From IMG/VR virus record IMGVR_UViG_3300014050_000050, positions 1 through 44,426 of that record: DNA of 44,426 bases, one strand, 5' to 3'. The translations under genes and the position numbers were made by a program. Numbering within the stretch: the first letter of the stretch is position 1; each line of letters opens with the position of its first letter. The notes beneath the pieces were generated by a model, which saw only the letters and a list, made by a program, of their open reading frames with translations, was not told the origin of the DNA and did not search any database. Below are positions 13,694-19,866 of the stretch, piece after piece. The DNA comes from a virus.

Positions 13694-13990
13694 TTAGCCG
13701 GGCATACAGTCCGGGCATAGCAGTACGGTCTGCGAGCCGTCATCGAGACAGTAGGGCATGGTCATGTCGTGCTGGTAGTCACAACCGAAGCACATCGACT
13801 CCACGCCTTGAACGGTGAAGTATTCCGCGACCTTGGGGTCGGTGTGCTTTTCGTCGATCTCGTCGAGCGACTCGAAGTAGTAGAACACTCGTTCGTCGAT
13901 ATCGTCGACATCCGAGGGCTCGCCGATACCGACGAGGGCAGTCTCGGGTTCGGCGTCGCCGTTCACGAGAATTATTGCGTTGGTGAACAT
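13694..13990 (-). CDS. Acidic protein with C-terminal zinc-finger-like motif
   Basis: 98 residues from ATG at 13990. The N-terminal two thirds are acidic (EPSDVDDIDERVFYYFESLD). The C-terminus 'CFGCDYQHDMTMPYCLDD' plus 'LLCPDCMPG' supplies five Cys and a His in a metal-finger arrangement. Function unknown. Confidence 0.72.
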   Translation of the reverse strand: MFTNAIILVNGDAEPETALVGIGEPSDVDDIDERVFYYFESLDEIDEKHTDPKVAEYFTVQGVESMCFGCDYQHDMTMPYCLDDGSQTVLLCPDCMPG

Positions 13991-14018
13991 TCGTTCCCCT
14001 TTCGTTGTTGGTAATCCC

Positions 14019-14047
14019 AGAATATGGCAACGAGGGTGCGAGCGCAA
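14019..14047 (-). promoter_or_regulatory. Promoter for the gene at 13694
   Basis: TTGCGC (14042-14047), 17 bases, TATTCT (14019-14024). Unlike its neighbours I see no strong hairpin in the leader; AAAGGGGAACG precedes ATG. Confidence 0.75.
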
Positions 14048-14080
14048 TGCCCACACCCTCGTGTCTCGCTGGACGAAAAA

Positions 14081-14425
14081 TTACGTCCAGATCGCGGCGT
14101 GTGCCTGTCGGGTCAGATGTTCCAGAACACGGCCGGCGTGGGTCAGATACTGAAGTTGCTGCTCTTCATCGACCTGTGCGAGTGCTTCCTGGATCCCCAC
14201 GTACTCCGGGGCGGCCACGTCTGCACCGAATGGCGAGGGCGTGAAGTTCCACTCTTCCGGCACAGCGTCGAAGCGTGTCAGGTGATCGGCAATAGCAAAC
14301 TGCCACGTGGTCGCGAGTCCCCAGACGTCGCACCCTTTGTAGTATTCGTCGCGGACGTAGTCGAGGATCGGGTTGTCGTTCCCCGGTCGGTTCTGACGTC
14401 GCGCGAGTCCGCTAGTGAGTTCCAT
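14081..14425 (-). CDS. Hypothetical protein
   Basis: 114 residues from ATG at 14425 (AGGGAGAGAC upstream). 'NDNPILDYVRDEYYKGCDVW', 'LATTWQFAIADHL' and 'YVGIQEALAQVDEEQQLQYL' are mainly helical. The pattern resembles conserved actinophage hypotheticals. A stem CTGGACG/CGTCCAG encloses the stop codon (about 14071-14092). Confidence 0.72.
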   Translation of the reverse strand: MELTSGLARRQNRPGNDNPILDYVRDEYYKGCDVWGLATTWQFAIADHLTRFDAVPEEWNFTPSPFGADVAAPEYVGIQEALAQVDEEQQLQYLTHAGRVLEHLTRQAHAAIWT

Positions 14426-14438
14426 GTCTCTCCCTAAT

Positions 14439-14493
14439 GCGAGGGACGTTCCCTCGCGAGTCCTAGTGTGCCACCGTTGCGTCTCTTGCGCAA
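14439..14493 (-). promoter_or_regulatory. Promoter plus leader hairpin for the gene at 14081
   Basis: TTGCGC (14488-14493), 17 bases, CACACT (14465-14470, a poor -10), then perfect eight-base stem GCGAGGGA-ACG-TCCCTCGC (14439-14457). Confidence 0.7.
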
Positions 14494-14508
14494 TAGTCTC
14501 TCGCCGGC

Positions 14509-14545
14509 AATGAGAAACCCTCACCGTTTCGGGTGAGGGTTCTCG
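14509..14545 (-). terminator. Terminator after the gene at 14564
   Basis: GAGAACCCTCACCC...GGTGAGGGTTTCTC on the minus strand. Confidence 0.85.
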
Positions 14546-14563
14546 GTGTCTCGCCGGCAGTCG

Positions 14564-14914
14564 TTAGAGCCAATCGGTGCGTTCTTGCTCGGTCGCCTCG
14601 CGGATCGTGAACGACGCGCCGACAGGTTCGTCGTGCGAGTAGCGCATGGCGGTCGCCGTCTTCTCGCCGGGCGTGAACGTGAACACAAGTCGGTAACTTC
14701 CGTCGAGTTGGAGTGCCGCGATCAGGTTGTTCCGGTCGGTGACGATGAAGCCGGTACTGCGAGTCCAATTCATTCCGGTGCCGGTGACGTGGAAGTATTC
14801 GATTCCCATATCGTCAATGTGCGCCTGGATTCCGAGTGCGGCCGAGTCCCACTCCCAATCGTTCTCGCAGTCGGTGTCGAGTTCTATCGTGTATGGATCT
14901 AGTTGTTTCGTCAT
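14564..14914 (-). CDS. Hypothetical protein
   Basis: 116 residues. 'YTIELDTDCENDWEWDSAALGI', 'YFHVTGTGMNWTRSTGFIV' and 'GSYRLVFTFTPGEKTATAMRYSHDEP' look like a compact beta-sheet domain. No name can be given. ATG at 14914 follows AAGGGGAAGAA. Confidence 0.75.
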   Translation of the reverse strand: MTKQLDPYTIELDTDCENDWEWDSAALGIQAHIDDMGIEYFHVTGTGMNWTRSTGFIVTDRNNLIAALQLDGSYRLVFTFTPGEKTATAMRYSHDEPVGASFTIREATEQERTDWL

Positions 14915-14952
14915 TTCTTCCCCTTGGGTCGAATCGGATATTTGCTACTGCG

Positions 14953-14981
14953 AGTCTACGCGTGACAGTTCGGCTGCGCAA
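14953..14981 (-). promoter_or_regulatory. Promoter for the gene at 14564
   Basis: TTGCGC (14976-14981), 17 bases, TAGACT (14953-14958). No strong leader hairpin seen. Confidence 0.8.
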
Positions 14982-14992
14982 CGGCCGGCACA

Positions 14993-15098
14993 CAGAAAGA
15001 TCCCCGAGTGCCGGGGGGAACACTCGGGGATCTGCGCGAGAGAGGATAGGGGGGAGAAACACTCTCGCGGTGTCGCAGTTCGTCAATGAAGCGGCGAC
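14993..15098 (-). ncRNA. Small RNA with two C-rich hairpin loops
   Basis: Between a consensus promoter (15105-15134) and an intrinsic terminator there is no open frame with a ribosome site. The predicted RNA of about 105 bases begins at 15098 and folds into three hairpins. They are GTCGC/GCGAC at the 5' end (15072-15098), CGCGAGAG/CTCTCGCG (15035-15069) with CCCCCC in its loop, and a 12-base stem GATCCCCGAGTG/CACTCGGGGATC (14999-15032) with loop TTCCCCCCGG, then TTTCTGTG. Loop bases CCCCTATCC are fully complementary to GGATAGGGG at the ribosome site of the gene at 12843. Loop bases CCCCCCGG can pair with TCGGGGGG in the leaders at 9545, 10398 and 10823. By analogy with C-rich Gram-positive sRNAs it may repress translation. 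The function is inferred. Confidence 0.72.
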
Positions 15099-15104
15099 AG
15101 GTCG

Positions 15105-15134
15105 ATTCTACTCGCGATCCGTTTGGTCGCGCAA
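15105..15134 (-). promoter_or_regulatory. Promoter of the small RNA
   Basis: TTGCGC (15129-15134), 18 bases, TAGAAT (15105-15110), the best match to the array consensus. It lies inside the end of the upstream gene, whose TAG stop is the first half of TAGAAT. Confidence 0.85.
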
Positions 15135-15281
15135 GTCGCGGCGTACAGACGCGTCTCGGGTACGAGCGCGACGGTCACGCTTATCGGCGTGTGTTCCAGA
15201 CGCACCTGACCGTCGTAGGTCGCGCATGGCGCGAGCGTACTCGGGGTTCGCTGTCCCTCGGTAGCGGTTGTTCTTCTTCAT
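15108..15281 (-). CDS. Small highly basic protein, predicted leaderless
   Basis: 57 residues, very Arg-rich (MKKNNRYRGTANPEYARAMR then RDASVRRDLRDQTDRE). Likely binds nucleic acid, or is a short conserved actinophage peptide. TACGAT lies exactly six bases before ATG at 15281. Its stop forms part of the small-RNA promoter. Confidence 0.65.
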   Translation of the reverse strand: MKKNNRYRGTANPEYARAMRDLRRSGASGTHADKRDRRARTRDASVRRDLRDQTDRE

Positions 15282-15365
15282 GCTTCTATCGTATCCTCTC
15301 CTGCTCGGTCTGACTTGTGGCGCGTCCAGCGATCTGTAAGGGCTCGCCGGCATGGGCAGACAGAA

Positions 15366-15392
15366 ACTCCCTCGCCGGAATGACGAGGGAGT
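15366..15392 (-). terminator. Terminator after the gene at 15417
   Basis: ACTCCCTC/GAGGGAGT stem followed by TTTCTG on the minus strand. The loop shares CGCCGGAATGAC with the hairpin after the SSB gene. Confidence 0.75.
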
Positions 15393-15416
15393 CGCTGTCG
15401 GGGGATTTGGTGGTGA

Positions 15417-15728
15417 CTAGCCGAGTGCTTTCAGGTAGTCGTAGGTGGTGGAACGGAGTGCTTGCTTGTACACTTCCGGCGCGTTCTTCTCGACGATTGC
15501 GCTGTCGAGAGAGTTGCGAGTGGCTTCGACCAGAGAGAGTACCGGAATGCCGTTCACGAGTCCGAACGAGTTTCCGTTCAGGGCTTCGCGGAGTTTCGCC
15601 TCGGCTTTCGCCTTAGCGGTCTCGGCTCGCTTGATCGTGGCTTTCGCCTTGGCGAACCGAACGAGTGCGGCGACTGCCTCGTCGTTCAGTTCGATACTGT
15701 TCTTGGCTGACTTGGGCGCGTTTGCCAT
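15417..15728 (-). CDS. Hypothetical protein related to the one at 10935
   Basis: 103 residues from ATG at 15728. A long Ala/Lys-rich helix (AVAALVRFAKAKATIKRAET continuing AKAKAEAKLREAL) is followed by 'GNSFGLVNGIPVLSLVEATR' and 'EKNAPEVYKQALRSTTYDYL'. It matches the layout of 10935-11219, so the two are probably distant paralogues. Possibly linked to recombination nucleases; weak evidence. Confidence 0.72.
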   Translation of the reverse strand: MANAPKSAKNSIELNDEAVAALVRFAKAKATIKRAETAKAKAEAKLREALNGNSFGLVNGIPVLSLVEATRNSLDSAIVEKNAPEVYKQALRSTTYDYLKALG

Positions 15729-15783
15729 TGTCCTGCCTTTCTGTGTTGAGTCTGGCTCGGGTTGGTGCTGAGCCATTGAGTCA

Positions 15784-15812
15784 AATGTATCAGTCTCGAC
15801 GAGGGTACGCAA
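15784..15812 (-). promoter_or_regulatory. Promoter for the gene at 15417
   Basis: TTGCGT (15807-15812), 17 bases, TACATT (15784-15789). The spacer end and following bases (GACTGATAC.TTTGACTC) are nearly identical to the dprA promoter at 17621. The leader holds GGCTC/GAGCC. Confidence 0.75.
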
Positions 15813-15816
15813 TACC

Positions 15817-16026
15817 CTACGCCACGCAAGTTTCGACCAGCGATCCGTTTGGGGCGACGAGTGCCACGAGCGCGGCCTGGTCTGGTCTCGGGGTCTTTCG
15901 TCCGTCAAATTGTCCGATCACCCACGCGTACTCGTCGAGGGCTTCTCGCTTACTCCATACCGGAGTCTCGATCGTCTCGTCTCGGTTGAGCCACGCGATA
16001 CGGATCATGTATGGCTCGGTTCTCAT
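15817..16026 (-). CDS. Small hypothetical protein
   Basis: 69 residues. 'MIRIAWLNRDETIETPVWSK' then 'REALDEYAWVIGQFDGRK' suggests a small beta-alpha domain. ATG at 16026 overlaps the preceding stop as ATGA, so it is translated with the two membrane micro-proteins upstream. Confidence 0.7.
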   Translation of the reverse strand: MRTEPYMIRIAWLNRDETIETPVWSKREALDEYAWVIGQFDGRKTPRPDQAALVALVAPNGSLVETCVA

Positions 16027-16130
16027 AACATCACCACCTGAGCGACGATACAGACGAGAGTTCCGATGGCTGCAACGAGGCCAGCGACCCAGAGGGTGGC
16101 GGTCATTACTCGGTCAAGATTGTCACTCAC
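16023..16130 (-). CDS. Membrane micro-protein
   Basis: 35 residues starting GTG 16130: a short polar head (SDNLDRVMT) then one membrane helix (ATLWVAGLVAAIGTLVCIVA, QVVML). It overlaps the upstream stop (GTGA) and the downstream start (ATGA). Frame-linked overlaps on both sides support a real gene. Confidence 0.6.
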   Translation of the reverse strand: MSDNLDRVMTATLWVAGLVAAIGTLVCIVAQVVML

Positions 16131-16270
16131 GAGACACCCGCAACTACAAGCACGACGAGTGCAATAGAGACGAGGACGATATCGAGAATCACTAAGAATC
16201 TTGCGATCGACATGAGACGGTAATGGGCGTACGGGCTTAGTACCCTCGCCGGTCTTGCGTGTCTTGGCAT
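16127..16270 (-). CDS. Membrane micro-protein with basic N-terminus
   Basis: 47 residues from ATG at 16270, six bases after AGGAGAAGAAA. The basic N-terminus (MPRHARPARVLSPYAHYRL) precedes a single hydrophobic helix (ARFLVILDIVLVSIALVVL, VVAGVS). First of three overlapping genes after the SSB hairpin. No family recognised. Confidence 0.6.
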   Translation of the reverse strand: MPRHARPARVLSPYAHYRLMSIARFLVILDIVLVSIALVVLVVAGVS

Positions 16271-16291
16271 TTTCTTCTCCTAAGAATGGTG

Positions 16292-16320
16292 CTTCCCCTC
16301 GCCGGAATGACGAGGGGAAG
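16292..16320 (-). terminator. Hairpin after the SSB gene
   Basis: CTTCCCCTC/GAGGGGAAG stem, 14 bases past the SSB stop. T-run is weak (ATTCTT). Confidence 0.6.
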
Positions 16321-16333
16321 CGAGGGGTTGAGG

Positions 16334-16714
16334 TTACTCGCCGAGTTCCGGCGCGGTGACAGGGACGCGAGTGTGAACCGAAGTTCCCCACGACAGGTCG
16401 TGTCCGAGAGCGTCCACCTCGACCTCGACGGTCGTGCCGGAACGGTCGGTGTTCTCCCAATCGCGAATGCGAACGCGTCCGGTGAGAATCACGCGGTCGC
16501 CTTTGCTCACCGAGGTTGCCGTGTTCTTGGCGAGGTCGCGGAATGCCGAGACGGTGTACCAATTCGTGTCTCCGTCAATCCAACGCTGGGCTACCCGGTC
16601 ATAGCGGCGTTGGCTACAAGCGAGACGGAACGAGGTAATTGCGAGACCGTCCGAGGTGGTGATGTGGCGCGGAGTCGTGGCTACGAGTCCGGTCAGAGTA
16701 ATCGTGTCAGTCAT
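16334..16714 (-). CDS. ssb: Single-stranded DNA-binding protein
   Basis: 126 residues, an OB-fold SSB that coats ssDNA in replication and recombination. Matching segments: 'ITLTGLVATTPRHITTSDGL' then 'AITSFRLACSQRRYDRVAQRW', 'DTNWYTVSAFRDLAKNTATS' and 'KGDRVILTGRVRIRDWEN'. It lacks a long acidic C-terminal tail; the protein ends PVTAPELGE. ATG at 16714 is chosen over 16756 because the promoter lies between. Its promoter is bracketed by an 11-base inverted repeat. Confidence 0.92.
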   Translation of the reverse strand: MTDTITLTGLVATTPRHITTSDGLAITSFRLACSQRRYDRVAQRWIDGDTNWYTVSAFRDLAKNTATSVSKGDRVILTGRVRIRDWENTDRSGTTVEVEVDALGHDLSWGTSVHTRVPVTAPELGE

Positions 16715-16744
16715 TTCGTCATTTCTCCCTAGTTTGGTGATGTG

Positions 16745-16791
16745 GTGAATCCCCACAAGTCAAAGATACCGACCTATGGGGATTCACGCAA
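16745..16791 (-). promoter_or_regulatory. SSB promoter with flanking inverted repeat
   Basis: TTGCGT (16786-16791), 17 bases, TATCTT (16763-16768). Arms GTGAATCCCCA (16745-16755) and TGGGGATTCAC (16777-16787) lie on either side of the -10. One arm is upstream of the transcript, so this is a DNA operator rather than an RNA hairpin. Confidence 0.75.
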
Positions 16792-16798
16792 GAGGCAG

Positions 16799-17578
16799 TT
16801 ATCCGGCGAGGCGATACCAGAGATCGTCTGCCGAGGTTGCGAGCGTTGCCTTGCCGTCCCTGATCAGTTGGTGGCAACCTGCCGAAGAAGCCGAGGTAAT
16901 TGGACCAGGCACAGCGAATACGCCCACTCCAGCCTCGAATGCGGCGTCTGCCACACGGAGTGCGCCAGAACGCCACCCAGCCTCGGGGATCACGACTGCC
17001 GAAGCGGCGTATCCCAAATACTCGCTACGCGACATCATGCGCCACTTCGTCGGTGAGAATCCCATAGGCAGGGCAGACACAATCGCACCGTTCTCGATCA
17101 CTCGGTTGAGAAGCGCGTCGTGTCCACTCGGGTACAGGCGGTCAATGCCACCAGCGAGCCAGACAATCGGCTCGCCGTTCTCGGCAAGTTGTGCGCGGAG
17201 TGCCATGCCGTCGATTCCGTACGCGCCACCATTCACAACGGTACGTCCCTTGTGCAGGAGTCCGGTAGCAAACTCCATAGTGATGTGTTCCCCGTAGCCT
17301 GTCGAGGCTCGTGCGCCGGTCAGTACGACTGACTGCGGCAGTCCCCTCACGACCTCGGGGTTGCCTCGGTAGAACAACGCCTCGGGTGCTTTCTTCCCGA
17401 GGTCGTTGAGTCCAGCAGGGTACAGTTCGTCGGTCTTGGTGATGATTCCCGCGCCGACACGAGACAATGCCTCGATCTGGTTGGTGACATCGGTCTTGGT
17501 CACGAGGTATCCGTCTGCCATGTGAGAAGCCAAAGACTTCTCGACTGCCTCGATTTGTTCTTCTGTGTAACTCGTCAT
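16799..17578 (-). CDS. dprA: DprA/Smf-like DNA processing protein
   Basis: 259 residues. The Rossmann-fold core of DprA: 'YPAGLNDLGKKAPEALFYRG', 'QSVVLTGARASTGYGEHITM', 'GRTVVNGGAYGIDGMALRAQ', 'AGGIDRLYPSGHDALLNRVI' and 'VFAVPGPITSASSAGCHQLI'. DprA binds ssDNA and loads RecA. Here it follows its own promoter and lies upstream of ssb in the same direction. A short N-terminal segment replaces the usual SAM-like domain. ATG at 17578 is chosen because the upstream segment covers leader sequence. Confidence 0.88.
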   Translation of the reverse strand: MTSYTEEQIEAVEKSLASHMADGYLVTKTDVTNQIEALSRVGAGIITKTDELYPAGLNDLGKKAPEALFYRGNPEVVRGLPQSVVLTGARASTGYGEHITMEFATGLLHKGRTVVNGGAYGIDGMALRAQLAENGEPIVWLAGGIDRLYPSGHDALLNRVIENGAIVSALPMGFSPTKWRMMSRSEYLGYAASAVVIPEAGWRSGALRVADAAFEAGVGVFAVPGPITSASSAGCHQLIRDGKATLATSADDLWYRLAG

Positions 17579-17610
17579 TTCCCTATCTCCCTTGTTGTGA
17601 TGAAACAACC

Positions 17611-17994
17611 TTACGAGTCAAACGTATCAGTCACGAGGCGACCACGCAACACTATTTCTTCGGGCGGCAGTTCTTCCATTTGTTTGTGAATCGTCGATCC
17701 GTTCGGAGTCATAATCTCGATACAGTTCTCGTGATCTTTTTCTTCTTGGGTCAAGATATTCCCGAGGGCGCGAGTGACTTCTTCCTGTATGACGTCGATA
17801 CCTCGTTCGTTGTGGGAATCGGCCAGTTCGGCAGCGTTCTCCCAGACCTCGGTCACTCGATCCTCGTCGATACACAGATCGTCGTACTCGTCCCTGACGG
17901 CTCCCCTGTCCCACCAGTAGACGAGTAGCGTGGCATCGTCCGTGTAGTAGTTCTGTATGTGGTCTACCAGTTGTTTCGCGGTCATGACTCCCAT
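17611..17994 (-). CDS. Hypothetical acidic protein
   Basis: 127 residues from ATG at 17994, overlapping the upstream stop as TAATG (ATG at 17985 is an alternative). 'AKQLVDHIQNYYTDDATLLV', 'DEYDDLCIDEDRVTEVWENA' and 'ALGNILTQEEKDHENC' are acidic and mostly helical. The dprA promoter lies inside its last codons. Confidence 0.72.
   Translation of the reverse strand: MGVMTAKQLVDHIQNYYTDDATLLVYWWDRGAVRDEYDDLCIDEDRVTEVWENAAELADSHNERGIDVIQEEVTRALGNILTQEEKDHENCIEIMTPNGSTIHKQMEELPPEEIVLRGRLVTDTFDS
17621..17649 (-). promoter_or_regulatory. dprA promoter
   Basis: TTGCGT (17644-17649), 17 bases, TACGTT (17621-17626), embedded in the 3' end of the upstream gene. Confidence 0.75.
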
Positions 17995-18575
17995 TACTCC
18001 GCACCACCTTTCGGGCAGTCCTCGTACCAATCTTCTCGGTTCTCGTCCCAAGCGCAGACGCAGGAGTCAAGCCGGTCTCGCTCTTCGTACTCCTTGTGGC
18101 TATTGGGAATGTCCCACTCTTTGCGCTCGCTGGCCTCGCCGGCTTCGTACTCGACCTCGCCGCCCCAGCCTTGCTCTTCTTCGTACGAATATGAGAAGTG
18201 CAGGTGACGAAACTGTAACGAGAGTCTCACCACTACCGGCTCGACTGGCGACCACGCTGTCTCGAAACTGATACTCAAGTTGGTATCGGCTCGCTCAATG
18301 TAGGTGTCGTTCGCGTCCCACTTCGCGCCCCAGTTGTTGATGTTCCAGTTGTACCAGTTGTCTCTCGGCTCTGTTCCGTCAGCGATAGAGAAGTAATCGT
18401 CCCACTTCTCTCGCTCGGGTGCGATTACATTCCAGAATGAAAACTCGGTTGGCTCGAACACGATCTTTCCCTCGACCTTTTGCGGTATCGGGCGTGTTAG
18501 TTGCGCGACCACCTCGTCAATGTCCGAGGCTGTCTCGCCGGTAATGAAGAGTGAGTTACTTACCCAGTTAGGCAT
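17994..18575 (-). CDS. Api92-like ferredoxin-fold protein (DUF1281 type)
   Basis: 193 residues. 'MPNWVSNSLFITGETASDID' and 'WYNWNINNWGAKWDANDTYI' are the marks of the phage Api92/DUF1281 family, and 'AWSPVEPVVVRLSLQF' continues it. Function in phages is unknown. ATG at 18575, with GAAAGGATAACC upstream. Confidence 0.85.
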   Translation of the reverse strand: MPNWVSNSLFITGETASDIDEVVAQLTRPIPQKVEGKIVFEPTEFSFWNVIAPEREKWDDYFSIADGTEPRDNWYNWNINNWGAKWDANDTYIERADTNLSISFETAWSPVEPVVVRLSLQFRHLHFSYSYEEEQGWGGEVEYEAGEASERKEWDIPNSHKEYEERDRLDSCVCAWDENREDWYEDCPKGGAE

Positions 18576-18611
18576 GGTTATCCTTTCGTCGGTTCGGATA
18601 TTACAAAACCA

Positions 18612-18640
18612 AGACTATGCGCTCGCCGGCTTCGACACAA
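18612..18640 (-). promoter_or_regulatory. Promoter for the gene at 17994
   Basis: TTGTGT (18635-18640), 17 bases, TAGTCT (18612-18617). The TAG is also the stop codon of the upstream gene. Confidence 0.75.
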
Positions 18641-19001
18641 GCCTCGTTTCGGGCAGTTCGTAGTCGCCTAGGTTCTCGACCATTGTGCGGATCACCTCGG
18701 GTGATTCGGCGGCCAGCAGGTCGTGATACGAGATTCCCCACACATCGTGTCCGGCGAGTTCGAGACCCTCGTCGGGAGTGTATTTGATTCCAAGACCGAG
18801 ATTCACCAGATACAAGACGGCTTCTTTGTTTTCTAGGTTGTACTCGATCCGCTTCGTTGTGTAGACCGAGTAGTTGGTTTGATACTCGGCACCAGTAATC
18901 GGGTCGAACAGATCGAGTGGCTTCAGTCGGTACGCAGTCACGCAAATATGGTTTGGTGACTGACTCCAGATGTTGTAGTCGTACTTCTCGTACTTGTTCA
19001 C
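18615..19001 (-). CDS. Hypothetical protein
   Basis: 128 residues, start GTG 19001 overlapping the upstream stop (GTGA). 'YEKYDYNIWSQSPNHICVTA', 'KRIEYNLENKEAVLYLVN' and 'DVWGISYHDLLAAESPEVIR' give a mixed alpha/beta profile. Not recognised. Confidence 0.72.
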   Translation of the reverse strand: MNKYEKYDYNIWSQSPNHICVTAYRLKPLDLFDPITGAEYQTNYSVYTTKRIEYNLENKEAVLYLVNLGLGIKYTPDEGLELAGHDVWGISYHDLLAAESPEVIRTMVENLGDYELPETRLVSKPASA

Positions 19002-19312
19002 GACTCTTCTCCCTCGTCGATTTCGGACTTGGCGACCTCGCCAAGTGTGTCCTGGCCGAGTGTAGGCGCGATAACAATTCGCGGCAAGTCCAGAGTCGTG
19101 AGGTGCTTATCGAGCAAGTCTCCGTACTTCTCGTACTCCGCTTTGAGATCTTCGTTGCCGTCGTCAGTCACCTGTAACCATTCGGCTGTTGTGATGTCCC
19201 AGACCTCGCCGTACTCGTCTCTGAAGTGGCCGGTGGTGGATTCCCAATCCACTCGCCAAGTCCCGGTCTCGTTGTCGAATAGGACTACATAGTGAAGTTG
19301 TGGATTCGTCAT
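18998..19312 (-). CDS. Hypothetical protein
   Basis: 104 residues from ATG at 19312 (GGTGAGAAAA upstream). 'LHYVVLFDNETGTWRVDWES' is beta-rich, then acidic helices (DLKAEYEKYGDLLDKHL) and an acidic end (EIDEGEES). Middle gene of a three-gene coupled set. Confidence 0.72.
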   Translation of the reverse strand: MTNPQLHYVVLFDNETGTWRVDWESTTGHFRDEYGEVWDITTAEWLQVTDDGNEDLKAEYEKYGDLLDKHLTTLDLPRIVIAPTLGQDTLGEVAKSEIDEGEES

Positions 19313-19317
19313 TTTTC

Positions 19318-19770
19318 TCACCAACTCGCCTGATACATGAAGTCCCAGCCCTCGAATGTTGGTGAGAGCCAGTAGTCAATGATCTTAGACAATTCCTCGA
19401 ACTCTTCTTTGACATCCTCCCAACTGCCTTCGAGTGAGAAGTGATCTTCAGAAGTCGGATCGGCAGCAGTCTCTGCTATCGCCACTTTCAGTTCTTCGAG
19501 TGCTTCTTTCGACACATAGTACGGCCGGCAATCATCCTCCCCTTGCTGGACTCGTCCAACAAACCAGTTGTGGAGTTCATAGAACTTGCGCCAGTACCCA
19601 ACCGAGAAGTGAACTTCGGCCGACGGGTATCCGACGAACTTGTCGAGATCGTCTTGCGTGAGCCCCATTGCCGAGGCCAGGACTTGATACTTGATCCCGT
19701 CAGTCTCGGCGCTCGGACCGAGGTCAGGCATAACAAACTTTTTTGCGGTGAGGTACATATCGAGACCCAT
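19318..19770 (-). CDS. Conserved phage protein, MGLDMYL family
   Basis: 150 residues. The opening 'MGLDMYLTAKKFV' and 'VGYWRKFYELHNWFVGRVQQG' are typical of a family found in many phages and mobile elements; its activity is not established to my knowledge. The C-terminal half is helical and acidic. ATG at 19770 follows AAAGGAGATCGTA, a strong site. Confidence 0.82.
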   Translation of the reverse strand: MGLDMYLTAKKFVMPDLGPSAETDGIKYQVLASAMGLTQDDLDKFVGYPSAEVHFSVGYWRKFYELHNWFVGRVQQGEDDCRPYYVSKEALEELKVAIAETAADPTSEDHFSLEGSWEDVKEEFEELSKIIDYWLSPTFEGWDFMYQASW

Positions 19771-19803
19771 TACGATCTCCTTTCTTGATTGTGAACGGTT
19801 GGA

Positions 19804-19860
19804 TTCCCGAGCCGAGACTTAGGCGACAGGTGGTGATAGTAAGGTGTCTCGGCTCGGGAA
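19804..19860 (-). promoter_or_regulatory. 15-base inverted repeat between VWA gene and MGLDMYL gene
   Basis: Perfect arms TTCCCGAGCCGAGAC (19804-19818) and GTCTCGGCTCGGGAA (19846-19860) flank 27 bases that include TACTAT (19836-19841) on the minus strand. There is no T-run, so terminator, operator or processing site are all possible. Confidence 0.55.
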
Positions 19861-19866
19861 GTGTGA

